Part shown: piece after piece, positions 15,806-23,805 of the stretch
Layout: every line of letters begins with the position of its first letter
Numbering within the stretch: the stretch's first letter is position 1
Assembly (NCBI GenBank): GCA_022683945.1
Contig: JAJHSH010000003.1
Span: 1-34,538 of the forward strand
DNA length: 34,538 bases
Direction of reading: 5' to 3'
DNA from: Candidatus Acetothermia bacterium
GTDB taxonomy: Bacteria; Bipolaricaulota; Bipolaricaulia; RBG-16-55-9; DRXL01
The notes under the pieces: generated by a model
Seen by the model: the letters and a program-made list of their open reading frames with translations, nothing else
The model's database searches: none
Told to the model about the DNA's origin: nothing
Program-made: the position numbers and the translations under genes

Positions 15806-15824
15806 AACGGCAGAGACGCCGTTT
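15795..15824 (-). terminator. rho-independent terminator of mutL
   Basis: On the minus strand the 7-bp stem AAACGGC/GCCGTTT with a 6-nt loop is followed by TTGTCTTTTC. It lies about 35 nt after the mutL stop. This is the clearest hairpin-plus-T-tract terminator I found in the window. Confidence 0.65.
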
Positions 15825-15858
15825 GCGTCGCGGCGATTGAATATACTCTCTCCAGAAA

Positions 15859-17619
15859 TCATCTTCGCCCGAATTTCTTCTCCAGTTCCGAGAGCGAATA
15901 GGCCAGCACAATGGGGCGCCCGTGCGGACAGTGATAGGGGTTTTTCGTCGCTTTGAGCTGTCGCACCAGAGATTCCATCTCTTGCAGGGTGAGAGGTTTA
16001 TGCTTGACGACGGCGCTCTCGCAGGCGACGCGCGCCGCTATCGTTTTGGCAAGCTCGTCAAGAGCCGGTGTGGCCTCTTGTTCTAACAGCGCGAGCAGAT
16101 GTTCTATCGTCGTCTGAAAGTCCGTCTTGCTCCAAGCGCTCGTCAGTATCTGAGGCCACTCGCGGACCACAAACGTCGCACCGCCCAAGTGCGCCAGACC
16201 GATGCCCAAGCGCTCATCCAACATAGAGAGATGGCCGGCCAGCAGTTCAGCGCGATCAGGAGAGAGTTCTAACGTTACGGGAATGAGCAGGCGCTGACGC
16301 ACGATCTTCTGAGTCTGCAGCTGTTCTAGAAATCTCTCATAGAGCACGCGCTCGTGCGCCACGTGCTGGTCTATGATCTCCAGTCCCGACTCCGTTTGCA
16401 CTAAGATATATGTTCCGTGCAGATGCCCCAGCACGCGAAAGGCGGGTGTGGGCTCGGCAGCAGCAGCAGACAACGTTGATCTTTTGAGTTCTTCTAGCTC
16501 TTGGCGCAGATCGAGGGGTGCTGGACTTCTCACTGCTCTCGTCCCCTCCCTCCCCCTAGGAGGGAGAGGGGGCAGAGTCCTCTCTTCTCGCATCGGCAAG
16601 GGGGACGGTTCTTTCTCAAATCTTGGCACCGCGTGTGCCGATGTAAGCGCAGCAGTGATCGCTTGTTTGACTAATGCTTGGACTTTGATGGGTTCGGCAA
16701 AGCGCACTTCTTCTTTTCTAGGATGGACGTTGACATCTACAGATTTCGGATCGATCTCTAAGAAGAGAAAGACCATCGGATACTGTTGAGACGACAACCT
16801 GCGCTCATAGGCCGCTGATATGGCGTAATTTATCTGGGCATCGCGTACGAAGCGCCCGTTCACGAAGATAAACTGCTCCGAACGATCGGTTTTTGTGAGC
16901 TGCGGAGGACTGACCAACCCGGTGACGCGCAAGCCCGGGATCGCAGTGTGCACCTGAAGCAAGGTGCGCGCCGTTTCGGGATTATAGAGATGCGCGATGG
17001 TGCCGCGCAGATCGTTGCTCGGCGGCGCGTCGAAGATCTGACGATTATGATGGTGGAGAGTGAAGTGGACTTGAGAGCAAGCGAGCACGAAGCGCCTGAC
17101 CATGCGAGTGATGTGATAGAGCTCTGTTTTTTCGGTCTTGAGAAACTTTCGGCGCGCGGGCAAGTTAAAAAAGAGATCGCGGACATCTACCGTCGTGCCG
17201 CGCGCGCGCGCTGAAGTCGACACGCGCTTCACCTGTCCGGCCTCGATCTCGACTTGGATTCCCTCGCGCGATTCGTTGCTTCTCGTAACAATAGAAGTCT
17301 TGGAAACCTCAACGATGCTGGCCAGCGCTTCGCCGCGAAAGCCCAGAGTTAGGATCTGAAACAGATCTTCTTCTGAGGCGAGCTTGCTGGTCGTATGACG
17401 CTGGATTGCCAATAATACGTCTTCTTGGCTCATGCCCTCGCCGTTGTCGGAGATACCGATGCGCTCTACGCCTCCGCCTTCAATGGCGATCTCGATCTTG
17501 GTGGCTTGGGCGTCGAGAGCATTTTCTATGAGCTCTTTGACCACCGAAGCCGGACGCTCGATCACTTCGCCCGCTGCGATCTTATTAACCAGATGGGAAT
17601 CTAAGACTTTGACTTTCAT
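15859..17619 (-). CDS. mutL: DNA mismatch repair protein MutL, endonuclease type
   Basis: A 586-residue protein. The GHKL ATPase N-terminus shows I-A-A-G-E-V-I-E-R-P-A-S-V-V-K-E-L-I-E-N-A-L-D-A with the catalytic Glu, then D-N-G-E-G-M and G-F-R-G-E-A-L-A-S-I. The C-terminal dimer domain keeps endonuclease motifs: D-Q-H-V-A-H-E-R (the usual DQHAxxE with Ala to Val) and C-P-H-G-R-P (564-569). So it should nick DNA itself, as in bacteria without MutH. mutS is not in the window. The linker (about 345-370) contains palindrome-derived sequence. A promoter lies at 17634-17662; the leader is only about 7 nt. Confidence 0.96.
   Translation of the reverse strand: MKVKVLDSHLVNKIAAGEVIERPASVVKELIENALDAQATKIEIAIEGGGVERIGISDNGEGMSQEDVLLAIQRHTTSKLASEEDLFQILTLGFRGEALASIVEVSKTSIVTRSNESREGIQVEIEAGQVKRVSTSARARGTTVDVRDLFFNLPARRKFLKTEKTELYHITRMVRRFVLACSQVHFTLHHHNRQIFDAPPSNDLRGTIAHLYNPETARTLLQVHTAIPGLRVTGLVSPPQLTKTDRSEQFIFVNGRFVRDAQINYAISAAYERRLSSQQYPMVFLFLEIDPKSVDVNVHPRKEEVRFAEPIKVQALVKQAITAALTSAHAVPRFEKEPSPLPMREERTLPPLPPRGREGTRAVRSPAPLDLRQELEELKRSTLSAAAAEPTPAFRVLGHLHGTYILVQTESGLEIIDQHVAHERVLYERFLEQLQTQKIVRQRLLIPVTLELSPDRAELLAGHLSMLDERLGIGLAHLGGATFVVREWPQILTSAWSKTDFQTTIEHLLALLEQEATPALDELAKTIAARVACESAVVKHKPLTLQEMESLVRQLKATKNPYHCPHGRPIVLAYSLSELEKKFGRR
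16546..16566. repeat. GGAGGGAG palindrome inside the mutL linker
   Basis: CTCCCTCC and GGAGGGAG form a perfect 8-bp stem with a 5-nt loop. It falls in the unstructured linker of MutL and is translated as L-P-P-R-G-R-E-G. It resembles the CTCTCCC/GGGAGAG elements at 21969-22036 and 30016-30050, so it is probably an insertion of the same family tolerated in frame. Confidence 0.55.
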
Positions 17620-17633
17620 AGCTCTTATCTGTC

Positions 17634-17662
17634 AGAATAGCACAACTAGAGGAGGCTGACAA
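17634..17662 (-). promoter_or_regulatory. promoter of mutL
   Basis: Minus strand: TTGTCA (17662-17657), 17 bp, TATTCT (17639-17634). The -35 box touches the start codon of the divergent gene at 17663. For that gene TTGACT (17609-17614), inside mutL, with CAGAAT (17633-17638) is a possible promoter, so the two divergent promoters would overlap. Confidence 0.5.
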
Positions 17663-18193
17663 ATGCGCTCTTTTTTGGTCTTGTTGGTCTTGGTTGCGGT
17701 GATGGGAGTAAGCGTTGCTGTTTTGGCTGAGGAGCGCTTCGGGCGCGTGGGCTTGGTGCTGAGCTGGATGGAGCTGAACAACTTTCAGCCGGCGCTGCCC
17801 TCTATAGATCTAGAGCAGAGAGCCATGCTCTTCTCGCTTCGCGCTGCTATGGGCAGCGACGCTGGGCTCAGCTTGCGCTTGGCCGTCGGCTGGGGGATGG
17901 GATTTGCCGCCCAAGCTGTAGCGTTGGCGCATTTTGAGAGCGCCATCGCTTGGGGAGTTCTCTCGGATCGTTTGCGCATCTACGCCGAAGCCGGGATGGG
18001 AATGCTCCAGATCCGTCAGGGCGTTACAGAGGCTTGGCGGCTGACGGGCTGGGTAGCCGGAGGCGGGCAGATGCGTTTTCTTTTGGGCTCCCTCATCTTC
18101 TTCGAGATCGCGCCGCTCACGTTGCTCGACTTCAACGCGCCGAGCATTCCTTGGGTCTGGTTCTATCGCACCGGCGCGCTGTGGCAGTTTTAG
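17663..18193 (+). CDS. small secreted protein, possibly a membrane beta-barrel, unknown function
   Basis: A 176-residue protein with a clear signal peptide: M-R-S then a hydrophobic stretch to about A22 and a likely cleavage after V-L-A. The mature part alternates hydrophobic and polar residues with many glycines and aromatics (for example L-R-L-A-V-G-W-G-M-G-F and L-R-I-Y-A-E-A-G-M-G-M) and ends in Phe, the pattern of small outer-membrane barrels. I do not recognise a family. GAGGAGG (17648-17654) lies 8 nt before ATG. The stop overlaps the 3' end of the convergent PIN-ATPase gene by 4 nt. Confidence 0.72.
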   Translation: MRSFLVLLVLVAVMGVSVAVLAEERFGRVGLVLSWMELNNFQPALPSIDLEQRAMLFSLRAAMGSDAGLSLRLAVGWGMGFAAQAVALAHFESAIAWGVLSDRLRIYAEAGMGMLQIRQGVTEAWRLTGWVAGGGQMRFLLGSLIFFEIAPLTLLDFNAPSIPWVWFYRTGALWQF

Positions 18194-20034
18194 CCGGCCC
18201 GCCGCACCCGGATCGTCCCACCGGCTTTCTGGGCTTCGTAAATTTTCTCAGCCGGCTCGCTGCCACGCACTAATTTGACGCTCCCCGTGCGCGAGACCGA
18301 CCCGATAAAGACTGCCTCACCGTCCACCAGAATCTCAATATTGCGTCCGCGCAAGTTCGGGTCTAAGTCTAAAATGACATGCCGATCGCTTATTTCTATA
18401 TCTAGATCTTGTTGGAGCGTCGTCTCCATCTCGTCGTAGGAGCGCACGTCGAGCCGCAGCCCCAGCTCGGCCTCCAGCTCTCGGATGCGGCTGCCTCCAC
18501 GTCCCAAGATCACCGGGATCTGATCTTCGTTCATATACAGAGTGGCCTGATTCTCGGACTGTATCTCAACCGTGAGACCGCCGCGCACCACTTTGTGTAA
18601 CTCGTGTTCTAAAGCCTGCGCGGCCCACTTCCAGATGGGCCTCTCGGCTGTGACTTCTTTCACCGGCATCACCACGACCTGCTCGCCAAAGCTATAGATC
18701 TCATAGACCAGTGCTTTGGATTCGAAGGCGCGAATCTCGATCACCGGGCGAGCTAAGTCCGTATCGCCCATTCCGCTGGGGACTTTGACGGTAAATTCTA
18801 CTTCGTAGATCTCTTTGACATCTCCGGACTCGATGAAGACGACCGTGTCCACCGCTTGGGGGATCATGCCCAGATCCACCCGCCCGATCAGTCGCTGCAC
18901 CGCGTCAATGCCGCGAGTCGCATGAACGACGCCGATCATCCCCACGCCGGCCAAACGCATATCGGCGAAGACCGAAAAATCTTCGTCCACGCGCATCTCA
19001 TCAAAAATAGTATAGTCGGGGCGCACCAAGAGCAAGACATCGGCGGTCTTCTTCATCTCGCCGCCCAGGGCCGTGTACTGGGTGATCTCATCCGAAAGCT
19101 CCAGATCTCTGGGCTTCTCCATTGTCTTGAGAATCCAGCCCGACTCTTGTAAGTACTCGGCGATCCCTTGCACGAACGTGGACTTGCCCGCCCCCGGCGC
19201 CCCCGAGACCAAGACACCGCGCGAGCGCTCGCGCAGGCGCTCTTTCAGTAAGCCTGCATGACGGTACTCATCGAGCTGCTTGTGCACGATGGGTCTCACG
19301 ATGGTGATCTCCAGCGCGTCGCTGAACGGGGGGCGCGCAATAGCTATTCTGAGATTTTTCAGCTGCACCACGGTGCTGCCGCTCTCGTCCATCTCGATAA
19401 ATCCATCGGGGTGGCCTTTGGCCACCTCGACGACCTCGCGCGCGATGCGCTCTAACTCTTTTTCGCTCATCAGCTCTTCTCGTAAGGGGACGATCTTCAT
19501 CCGTCCGGGAGCGCCGCGTTTGGCTTTGGGGCACGTCTTGGCGCGCAGATGCACCGACATCGTTTTTTCGTCGAAGAACTGCATAACCTGAAGTTGCTCG
19601 ATCTCGCGCAGACCGGCAGCCGCGCCCACAAAGTACGTGGGCACGCCGGTGGCCTCGCTGACGAGGGCCTGACTGCGACTGCTGGTGATGAGCGTGGCCC
19701 CTTCGGATTCGGCGACGGCGCGCACCATCGCGTGGATCTCGCCCGTCTCGGCTAAGCGTAACGGATCGAAGCGCGGGCGCTCGCCCTTGAACGCCAGCTC
19801 GATCTCGCCGTCCCACGCGATCTGCTGGAGCTGCTTGAGTTCGTTCAGCCCCGCATAGCCCGTCTCCTGGCCGCGCACCGCTTGGGCTTCGAGAAGTCCG
19901 ACGACGGCGTTAGGAACGATAAAGAGCGCGCGGGGAAGTTTCTTCTTACGGATCTCTTCGGTGATCCGTCCGTCGACCAAGACACTGGTATCGAGCACAT
20001 AGCGCTCGGCTTTTGGGGAAGAGTTCTTAGACAT
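18190..20034 (-). CDS. PIN domain-ATPase-KH domain protein (PilT/VirB11-like ATPase)
   Basis: A 614-residue protein of three parts. Residues 10-140 are a PIN nuclease fold (Y-V-L-D-T-S-V-L-V-D-G-R with D15 and D21; E99 of T-G-E-I), although the last acidic position reads S-S in T-L-I-T-S-S-R. Residues about 220-460 are a PilT/VirB11-type ATPase with Walker A G-A-P-G-A-G-K-S-T (278-286), Walker B T-I-F-D-E-M-R and G-V-V-H-A-T-R. Residues about 485-540 are a KH RNA-binding fold with G-R-G-G (511-514). This architecture is common in archaea and occurs in some deep bacterial lineages. A role in RNA handling is inferred. Its start overlaps the GAF gene by 8 nt. Confidence 0.9.
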   Translation of the reverse strand: MSKNSSPKAERYVLDTSVLVDGRITEEIRKKKLPRALFIVPNAVVGLLEAQAVRGQETGYAGLNELKQLQQIAWDGEIELAFKGERPRFDPLRLAETGEIHAMVRAVAESEGATLITSSRSQALVSEATGVPTYFVGAAAGLREIEQLQVMQFFDEKTMSVHLRAKTCPKAKRGAPGRMKIVPLREELMSEKELERIAREVVEVAKGHPDGFIEMDESGSTVVQLKNLRIAIARPPFSDALEITIVRPIVHKQLDEYRHAGLLKERLRERSRGVLVSGAPGAGKSTFVQGIAEYLQESGWILKTMEKPRDLELSDEITQYTALGGEMKKTADVLLLVRPDYTIFDEMRVDEDFSVFADMRLAGVGMIGVVHATRGIDAVQRLIGRVDLGMIPQAVDTVVFIESGDVKEIYEVEFTVKVPSGMGDTDLARPVIEIRAFESKALVYEIYSFGEQVVVMPVKEVTAERPIWKWAAQALEHELHKVVRGGLTVEIQSENQATLYMNEDQIPVILGRGGSRIRELEAELGLRLDVRSYDEMETTLQQDLDIEISDRHVILDLDPNLRGRNIEILVDGEAVFIGSVSRTGSVKLVRGSEPAEKIYEAQKAGGTIRVRRAG

Positions 20035-20479
20035 ATCGTTCTCCTAGTAGAGCTGCGACTTGCTCCAAAAATTCTCTGTCTTTCTCCGTGAAAGCGTTGA
20101 GAGTGTCGCTGTCGATATCAATCTCGCCGAGCACTTTCGCACCCTTCAGTATGGGCACGACGATCTCGGAACGAGTGTAGGGAAAGCACGCCAAGTATCT
20201 GGGATCGGCATTGACGTCGCCGACGATGACGGTCTTCTTCTCTCGTGCGGCTAGGCCGCAGATGCCCTTTCCGATGGGAATGCGCGTGTGCCGGGTCGCT
20301 TCGGGGCCGTCCCAGGCTTTGAGTACTAACTCCGAGCCTTCGAGCATATAGACGCCGACCCAATTGTAGCGCGCGACGCGCTTGCGCAAGAACGAGACGG
20401 TCTTCTGCAGAGTCTGCGAGAAATCCAACTCGGAGATCTCGCGATTCAGTGAGCTCAGCAAATCCATAGAAAACTTCAT
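20027..20479 (-). CDS. GAF domain protein, free methionine-R-sulfoxide reductase-like
   Basis: A 150-residue single GAF domain with the fRMsr pattern: Y-N-W-V-G-V-Y-M-L, G-K-G-I-C-G-L-A-A, Y-L-A-C and S-E-I-V-V-P-I followed by E-I-D-I-D-S. C74 and C98 match two of the redox cysteines of the E. coli enzyme; the third, in the A-C-T-R segment, is absent (A-T-R-H-T-R). Activity on free Met-R-sulfoxide is therefore likely but not certain. AGGAG abuts the ATG at 20479, so translation may start at the ATG four codons later (20467). It is co-transcribed with the PIN-ATPase gene. Confidence 0.82.
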   Translation of the reverse strand: MKFSMDLLSSLNREISELDFSQTLQKTVSFLRKRVARYNWVGVYMLEGSELVLKAWDGPEATRHTRIPIGKGICGLAAREKKTVIVGDVNADPRYLACFPYTRSEIVVPILKGAKVLGEIDIDSDTLNAFTEKDREFLEQVAALLGERYV

Positions 20480-20500
20480 CTCCTGATGATGTCAATGTCA

Positions 20501-20530
20501 AGAATAGCAGCAGATCGTACGTGTGTGCAA
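20501..20530 (-). promoter_or_regulatory. promoter of the GAF/PIN-ATPase operon
   Basis: Minus strand: TTGCAC (20530-20525), 18 bp, TATTCT (20506-20501). The same TTGCAC-18 bp arrangement is seen before gpmI. The leader is about 15 nt. Confidence 0.55.
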
Positions 20531-20537
20531 CCGAGGG

Positions 20538-21962
20538 TTAAGTTTCCCGTCGCACCATTTGCTCAAACGCATACGCCGACCGCAAGAGCTTGGCTTCACA
20601 GAACTTATCGGCGATGATCTGTAAGCCGAAGGGCAGCCCATCTACTCTGCCTCCGGGGATCGAGATCGCCGGGAGGCCCGCCAAGCTCGCCGGCACCGTG
20701 AAAATATCCGAGAGATACATCGCCAAGGGATCGCTCACTCTTTCCCCCAGCTTGAACGCCGGCGTCGGCGACGTCGGCGAGAGAATAATATCTACACTCT
20801 TAAAGGCGCTCTCAAAATCTTGACGGATGAGCGCCCGAACCCTCTGAGCTTTGCCGTACCACGCTTCGTAATAACCCGCGCTCAGCGCATACGTTCCGAT
20901 CATAATTCTACGCTTGACTTCGGGGCCAAAGCCCTGGTCACGACTCTCGGAAAACATCGCTTCTACAGAAGCGTCAGAAGCGTCGCTGACGCGCTGCGTG
21001 TACCGCACCCCGTCAAAGCGCGCGAGATTGGCGCTCGCCTCCGACGACGAGACCAAATAATACGTTGGAATCGCGTACTTGGTGTGAGGCAGCGAAAGCT
21101 CAACTATCTCTGTTCCAAGCTCACGAAACGTCTTGACCCAGGACTCGACACGCGTTTTCGCTTGACCTGAGAGATCCGCGATATACTCTTTGGGCACTCC
21201 TACGCGAAAGCCCGTGATCTCTTGTCCCAACTCTTGAGTGTAATCTGCGCACGGACGTTCAAGGCTCGTCGAGTCATGTGAGTCTCGCCCAACGATCATA
21301 TTCAGCAACAGAGCGCAATCGCGCACGTCTTGGGTCATGGGGCCGATCTGATCTAAAGAACTTGCGAACGCTACCAGCCCATAGCGCGAGACCAGCCCGT
21401 AGGTCGGCTTCAGCCCGACGATCCCACAGAACGACGCCGGCTGGCGGATCGAGCCGCCCGTGTCCGAGCCCAGCGCACAGAGCGCTTCGTGCGCGGCGAC
21501 GGCGGCGGCCGAACCGCCCGAAGAGCCGCCGGGAACTCGCTCTGGGTCATGGGGGTTGCGCGTGGGAAAGAAGGCGCTGTTCTCCGCCGAAGAGCCCATC
21601 GCGAACTCATCCAAGTTCGTCTTGCCCAAGATCGTCGTCCCAGCTTCTCTTAGTCTTTGTACTACCGTGGCATCGAAGATGGGCTGAAAGTCTTTTAAAA
21701 ATCGCGAGGCGCAGGTCGTCTTGAAATCTCTCGTAGAGATATTGTCTTTGATCGCGATGGGCAGTCCGCGCAAGGGTTTCTCACTCAGACGCTCGCACTC
21801 TTGGAGCAATTCTTCGTGAGGGGCGAGCGAAATATAAGCTCTGATCTGTTTTTCTCGCTCCGCGATCGTGCGATACAAATCTGCAACGACCTCACGGGGA
21901 TGGATCTCTTTCCTCTCAAGAAGATCGAGCAATTCGTGCAGGGGCTTTGCATTCAAACGCAT
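20538..21962 (-). CDS. gatA: Asp-tRNA(Asn)/Glu-tRNA(Gln) amidotransferase subunit A
   Basis: The glutaminase subunit of GatCAB, which supplies ammonia to amidate misacylated Asp-tRNA(Asn) or Glu-tRNA(Gln). The 474-residue protein has the amidase-signature triad: K72 (I-A-I-K-D-N), S147 (G-G-S-S-G-G-S) and S171 (S-D-T-G-G-S-I-R-Q-P-A). Length is normal for GatA. gatB and gatC are not adjacent. The ATG at 21962 lies 6 nt after GGGGTGAGGG, the outer arm of a palindromic element, which probably serves as its ribosome-binding site. The gene follows tRNA-Leu and probably shares that promoter. Confidence 0.95.
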   Translation of the reverse strand: MRLNAKPLHELLDLLERKEIHPREVVADLYRTIAEREKQIRAYISLAPHEELLQECERLSEKPLRGLPIAIKDNISTRDFKTTCASRFLKDFQPIFDATVVQRLREAGTTILGKTNLDEFAMGSSAENSAFFPTRNPHDPERVPGGSSGGSAAAVAAHEALCALGSDTGGSIRQPASFCGIVGLKPTYGLVSRYGLVAFASSLDQIGPMTQDVRDCALLLNMIVGRDSHDSTSLERPCADYTQELGQEITGFRVGVPKEYIADLSGQAKTRVESWVKTFRELGTEIVELSLPHTKYAIPTYYLVSSSEASANLARFDGVRYTQRVSDASDASVEAMFSESRDQGFGPEVKRRIMIGTYALSAGYYEAWYGKAQRVRALIRQDFESAFKSVDIILSPTSPTPAFKLGERVSDPLAMYLSDIFTVPASLAGLPAISIPGGRVDGLPFGLQIIADKFCEAKLLRSAYAFEQMVRRET

Positions 21963-21968
21963 AAATGT

Positions 21969-22036
21969 CCCTCACCCCGCCCTGCGGGCACCCCTCTCCC
22001 GTAGTGACCTACGGGAGAGGGGCCAGGGGGTGAGGG
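21969..22036. repeat. double palindromic element between tRNA-Leu and gatA
   Basis: The outer arms CCCTCACCCC (21969-21978) and GGGGTGAGGG (22027-22036) are exact complements. Inside, CCCCTCTCCCGTAG (21991-22004) and its 14-bp complement (22009-22022) form a perfect hairpin with a TGAC loop, and GCCCTGCGGGC is a small third hairpin. The element is related to the one at 30016-30050. On the minus strand its last arm stands 6 nt before the gatA ATG. Confidence 0.85.
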
Positions 22037-22040
22037 CCTG

Positions 22041-22127
22041 TGGTGCCGAGGGAGGGATTTGAACCCTCACGGGATTGCTCCCCTACGGTCCTGAGCCGTA
22101 GGCGTCTGCCAATTCCGCCACCCCGGC
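22041..22127 (-). tRNA. tRNA-Leu (CAG)
   Basis: Class II tRNA. On the minus strand the acceptor GCCGGGG pairs with CCTCGGC (one G-U), the anticodon loop reads C-T-CAG-G-A, and a long variable arm (GGGGAGCAATCCCGT) follows. The T arm is GAGGGTTCAAATCCCTC. The discriminator is A and CCA is encoded (22043-22041). Confidence 0.96.
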
Positions 22128-22192
22128 TCAGTGTCCAGAAACTGTCCTACAAGAACACGTTTGCGTTTCAAACATAGAGTCGAGTAAGTAAT

Positions 22193-22221
22193 ATTTTAGA
22201 CTCTCGCTTGGCGTATGTCAA
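22193..22221 (-). promoter_or_regulatory. promoter of tRNA-Leu and probably gatA
   Basis: Minus strand: perfect TTGACA (22221-22216), 17 bp, TAAAAT (22198-22193). The start would be near 22186, some 58 nt before the tRNA. No other promoter is visible before gatA. Confidence 0.7.
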
Positions 22222-22235
22222 CCCACATAGCAAAG

Positions 22236-23699
22236 TCAAGGTCTATCTATGGCTGCCTTCACCGCTGCCAAGGCGTCAATCCGCCCCCAGCCGTAGGTGT
22301 TGTCGGGACGATCTCCCCCACAGTCCGTCCCCGGACGATCCAGCGACGTCTGGCGCAAGAGATCTTCTACTATTTCGACGCGACCCTTCAAATGGGGCGC
22401 GGCCTGGAAGATCAACGCGGCGACGCCTGCTACGTGCGGGGCGGCTAACGAAGTCCCGCTGGCGCTGATATAGCGATTCCCCGGAAGGGGGCCGCGCACG
22501 CCCACCCCCGGCGCGCTCACCTCGGGTCCGATGCGCTCCTCCCCGAAGAAGCTCAAGGGGCCACGACTGCTGAACCGCGCGATCTCATCATTGCGATTGG
22601 TCGCCCCAACTGTGAAAGCCGCACTGTAGATCGCGGGCGGGGTATCCATCGAACGACAGTTGGGGCCGTCATTTCCCGCAGCGGCGACAAAGAGAATCCC
22701 CGCGGCGCGCACGCGCTCCACCGCCTCTTTGAGCGTCTCCGGTGAGCAGCCCTCTTCGGGCGGGCAGCCCCAAGAGTTATTAATTACAGAAGGCGCTTTG
22801 CTGGGATCGCCATCTTTGAGGGGATTGCCTCCGATGGGGTAGGGTGCCAGGAAGAACTCCATGCAGCCGATATAGCGTTCTGGGGTGCCGAAGCCGCCCT
22901 GCTCCATATTGCGACAGCCCATCCATTGAGCCTCATAGGCGACGCCTGTGCGCATTCGCTCGCCATCGTCGCCGACGACGACTCCCAACGTAATCGTCCC
23001 GTGACCGTCAGGGTCAATGGGTTCGGGGGTTCCATCTACGGCGTCGTGCCAATTATAGTTATGATCGGCCCTCTCGCCATCAAAGCCGCGATAGCGTTTG
23101 AGCAGCGCTGCGTGCTGCCAGTCAATTCCCGTATCGGCTCCACCGACGACCACGCCCTTCCCGGTGATCCCCAGCGCCCAGACTTGATCGGCATTGATAG
23201 TTTTTAGATTCCATAAGATCTCTGTTTGAGACGGAGTATCTCGTTCACTTTGAAAGAGCCGGTTTCTGATCTGGGGGTTGAGTTCGATGCGGGCGACGTC
23301 CTCGCGCTGGGCGAGCGCACGCAGCAGGCCGAGATCGGCCTGCGGGATGGCGATCATATTCACCAAGTAGTGCGCACGATATTTGACGCCCTTGGCGTCC
23401 AAGTACGTTCGTAGTTCGCGCTGGGAGCGCTCGGCGGTCTGAGTTAAATTGTCATAGACGAAGCGCCCGCGCTCGTGCTGATTAGAAAAGTTCTTCGCTT
23501 GGCTGAGATCGGCTTGCTCTTTCAGAAGGACAAGAATGTCGGCGTGTTTTTTACGCAGTAGAACGGTTTCTAACGATGTTGTCGCACGGGAAGACGGTTC
23601 ACGAAGTGCCCCTATCTCCCAAAGACGCGGCGACCCATTTGCAATGAATGCTATCGCTCCTATCCCTAAGAGCCATAAGAGAGCGCGTATGCGAACCAT
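22236..23699 (-). CDS. secreted subtilisin-like serine protease (S8 family)
   Basis: A 487-residue exported protease. Residues 1-22 are a signal peptide. About 45-145 is an inhibitor-type propeptide (I-L-V-L-L-K-E-Q, then Y-L-V-N-M-I-A-I). The catalytic triad is D189 (A-D-T-G-I-D), H233 (D-G-H-G-T) and S417 (S-G-T-S-L-A-A-P-H-V-A-G), with the oxyanion Asn343 in A-A-A-G-N-D-G. The usual H-G-T-H-V-A-G is altered to H-G-T-I-T-L-G. Six or so cysteines suggest disulfides outside the cell. AAAGGAGGAT (20-11 of 23701 onward) precedes the ATG at 23699. Confidence 0.95.
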   Translation of the reverse strand: MVRIRALLWLLGIGAIAFIANGSPRLWEIGALREPSSRATTSLETVLLRKKHADILVLLKEQADLSQAKNFSNQHERGRFVYDNLTQTAERSQRELRTYLDAKGVKYRAHYLVNMIAIPQADLGLLRALAQREDVARIELNPQIRNRLFQSERDTPSQTEILWNLKTINADQVWALGITGKGVVVGGADTGIDWQHAALLKRYRGFDGERADHNYNWHDAVDGTPEPIDPDGHGTITLGVVVGDDGERMRTGVAYEAQWMGCRNMEQGGFGTPERYIGCMEFFLAPYPIGGNPLKDGDPSKAPSVINNSWGCPPEEGCSPETLKEAVERVRAAGILFVAAAGNDGPNCRSMDTPPAIYSAAFTVGATNRNDEIARFSSRGPLSFFGEERIGPEVSAPGVGVRGPLPGNRYISASGTSLAAPHVAGVAALIFQAAPHLKGRVEIVEDLLRQTSLDRPGTDCGGDRPDNTYGWGRIDALAAVKAAIDRP

Positions 23700-23716
23700 G
23701 AGTTTTCAAAATCCTC

Positions 23717-23740
23717 CTTTGAATCTGTCTTTGAATCTGT
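23717..23740. repeat. 12-bp tandem repeat in the subtilase leader
   Basis: CTTTGAATCTGT occurs twice head to tail (23717-23728 and 23729-23740). A degenerate third copy (CCTTCGATTCT) follows. It lies in the leader of the leftward subtilase, directly upstream of its ribosome-binding site. Confidence 0.7.
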
Positions 23741-23790
23741 CCTTCGATTCTAGCTCTCTCCGACTGATTCTGCAACCCTTCAGCGCTTTG

Positions 23791-23799
23791 TGCTATAAT
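23791..23799 (+). promoter_or_regulatory. leaderless extended -10 promoter of the thioesterase gene
   Basis: TG-C-TATAAT (23791-23799) is followed after 6 nt by ATG 23806, so the mRNA should begin at or beside the start codon. The 16 bases CGCTTTGTGCTATAAT are identical to those before accD. Confidence 0.7.
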
Positions 23800-23805
23800 T
23801 ATCTT

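Noticed and set aside
23536..23805. N-terminal extension of the thioesterase gene to 23536
   Set aside because: It would run across the start of the subtilase gene and its ribosome-binding site; the perfect extended -10 box at 23791-23799 and family length favour ATG 23806.
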